Shown here in pieces: positions 6,836 to 7,903 of a stretch of DNA of 7,903 nt. The stretch comes from Trueperaceae bacterium. Lineage in GTDB: Bacteria > Deinococcota > Deinococci > Deinococcales > Trueperaceae. The notes beneath the pieces are model-generated. The model had not been told where the DNA came from. It saw only the letters and a program-made list of their open reading frames with translations, and searched no databases. Position 1 is the first letter of the stretch. Each line of letters opens with the position of its first letter. The stretch lies in the NCBI GenBank assembly GCA_007121175.1, contig SKMG01000288.1, forward strand, positions 1 through 7,903. The letters are read 5' to 3'. The position numbers and the translations under genes are program-made.

Positions 6836-7903
6836 CTAGCACGTCCCCGCCGTAAGCGCTCCAGGACGGGAGATCTCGGTGCCGGCGCAGGCGGCGCCCG
6901 CAGGCACGCGGAGCGCACCGTGATCGACGGTGGTGAGCACCGGCACGCCGGAGCGCCCGAGCCGCTCGAGCACGACCGGCGAGGGGTGCCCGTAGCGGTT
7001 CGCCCCGACCGAGATCAGCGCCAGTTGCGGTTGGGCCGAGAGCAGCAGCGCCGTACTGGTGCTCGTGCTCGAGCCGTGGTGCGGCGCCAGCAGCACCGGC
7101 GTGGGCGGCACCGGCAAGTCGGCTTCCACCGCCGCCGGCACGTCGCCCAGCAGCAGCGCCCAGGGCGCGCCGCGGTAGCGCACGAGCAGCGCTACGCCAT
7201 CGTGGTTGCTCTCGCCCTGTCGCTCGCTGGTGGGGTGCAGCACGTCGAGGCGCAGCTCGCCGAGGACGGCGGACTCTCCGCGTCGGACCTCGCGGATGGC
7301 CACCCCGCGGCGTCGAGCCGCGCCTTCCAGCGCTTGCCAGACGGGACGGTCGGGCTCGGCGTGGCCGATCCACAGCGCTCCCACGGGGAACGCTTCGACC
7401 ACCGAGCGCAGCCCTCCCATGTGGTCGAGGTCGGGGTGGCTCGCGATCACCAGCGGCAGCCGCCACACCCCGAGCGCCCGCAGCGCTCGCACCACCACCC
7501 GCTCGCCCATGTCTGTGCCGCCGAAGGTGACGCCGCCGCCGTCGATCAGTACCGCGGCCCCGGCGCCGAGGCGCAAGACGATCGCGTCACCTTGACCGAC
7601 GTCGAGGACGATGAGCTCGGGCAGGCCGTGGCGGTCGGGCAGCAGCCACGCCACGGACGCCGCGCAGCTCACCACCAGCAGCGCGGAGCGCCAGCGGATG
7701 GCTCGATGGACCGTCATCGCCAGTGCCGTGAGCGCGCACGCCGCCAGCACGTGCCCTGAGGGACCGACCTCGGCCCAGGGCAAGGCGGGGCCGCGGGCTG
7801 CGAGCGCGGCCAGCGCCAGGAGCACCTCGGCCAGAGGGCCTGCCAGCGCGTTCGGGACCTTCGCGAGGGCCGGGTGGACGAGCCCCGCGAGCCCGGCGAG
7901 CGC
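6836..7903 (-). CDS. comEC: ComEC/Rec2 DNA uptake channel protein, C-terminal part (5' end outside window)
   Basis: ComEC forms the inner-membrane channel through which single-stranded DNA enters during natural transformation. The frame is open to the window edge, so only the last 355 codons are seen. The fragment starts with hydrophobic segments (about 11-36 and 46-86 of the fragment; includes VPNALAGPLAEVLLALAALA), fitting the last membrane helices of the competence domain. A metallo-beta-lactamase-like domain follows: LDVGQGDAIVL (100-110), LIDGG (119-123), SHPDLDHMGG (155-164), LLLGD (250-254), APHHGSS (273-279) and YGHPSP (304-309). This order, with HxDxDH instead of HxHxDH, is typical of ComEC C-termini. 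A GTG at 7825 can start a shorter frame, but the upstream continuation is coding-like membrane sequence, so this is a truncated view rather than a short gene. The TAG is 10 nt before the kinase start. A stand-alone MBL protein is less likely. Confidence 0.9.
   Translation of the reverse strand, partial: ALAGLAGLVHPALAKVPNALAGPLAEVLLALAALAARGPALPWAEVGPSGHVLAACALTALAMTVHRAIRWRSALLVVSCAASVAWLLPDRHGLPELIVLDVGQGDAIVLRLGAGAAVLIDGGGVTFGGTDMGERVVVRALRALGVWRLPLVIASHPDLDHMGGLRSVVEAFPVGALWIGHAEPDRPVWQALEGAARRRGVAIREVRRGESAVLGELRLDVLHPTSERQGESNHDGVALLVRYRGAPWALLLGDVPAAVEADLPVPPTPVLLAPHHGSSTSTSTALLLSAQPQLALISVGANRYGHPSPVVLERLGRSGVPVLTTVDHGALRVPAGAACAGTEISRPGALTAGTC

Noticed and set aside
6674..7759. Plus-strand open frame of 361 codons opposite the kinase and comEC
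   Set aside because: Antisense to two genes with strong motif support; no recognisable domain.

Overview
The window is a high-GC, densely packed bacterial chromosome segment with eight protein-coding genes, almost no intergenic space, frequent GTG starts, and no tRNA, rRNA, CRISPR, insertion sequence or phage signal. The CoaD protein has a run of residues (AHLNRQ near 104-109, [10 protein letters not shown] near 121-130, [12 protein letters not shown] near 141-152) that, from memory, closely matches Thermus and Deinococcus CoaD. Together with the high GC this suggests the phylum Deinococcota, perhaps a Truepera-like lineage. That is an inference from recall; no alignment was run.

Layout. Positions 43-1611 (minus) encode a rhomboid intramembrane serine protease with an unusual N-terminal membrane segment and a large soluble helical-repeat domain. 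A 237-bp divergent region (1612-1848) separates it from plsY (1849-2523, plus), the acyl-phosphate-dependent glycerol-3-phosphate acyltransferase of phospholipid synthesis. plsY converges on, and overlaps tail-to-tail by 23 bp with, a minus-strand gene train that runs from the right edge of the window to 2501: comEC (3' part) -> Ser/Thr protein kinase -> holA -> coaD -> hslO -> EamA-type drug/metabolite exporter. Gaps within the train are 10, 23, 9 and 115 nt, followed by a 4-nt GTGA overlap.

How the genes relate. comEC (DNA uptake channel), the kinase, holA (clamp-loader delta subunit) and coaD (coenzyme A synthesis) are spaced like one transcription unit. hslO (Hsp33 redox chaperone) and the exporter form a translationally coupled pair, possibly with their own promoter in the 115-nt gap (a TATACT box). 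That gap also holds a 36/40-identical, 41-bp-period duplication of the 3' end of coaD, including its stop codon.

Most are ordinary housekeeping genes. The points most worth a second look are: an apparent extra C-terminal four-cysteine (probable zinc) module on Hsp33; a small non-RD kinase with a degenerate glycine loop placed between a competence gene and a replication gene; the coaD tail duplication; the rhomboid architecture; a glycine-rich insert in HolA; and substitutions in otherwise conserved motifs of PlsY and CoaD. I found no clear sign of a defence system or other wholly new multi-gene system.
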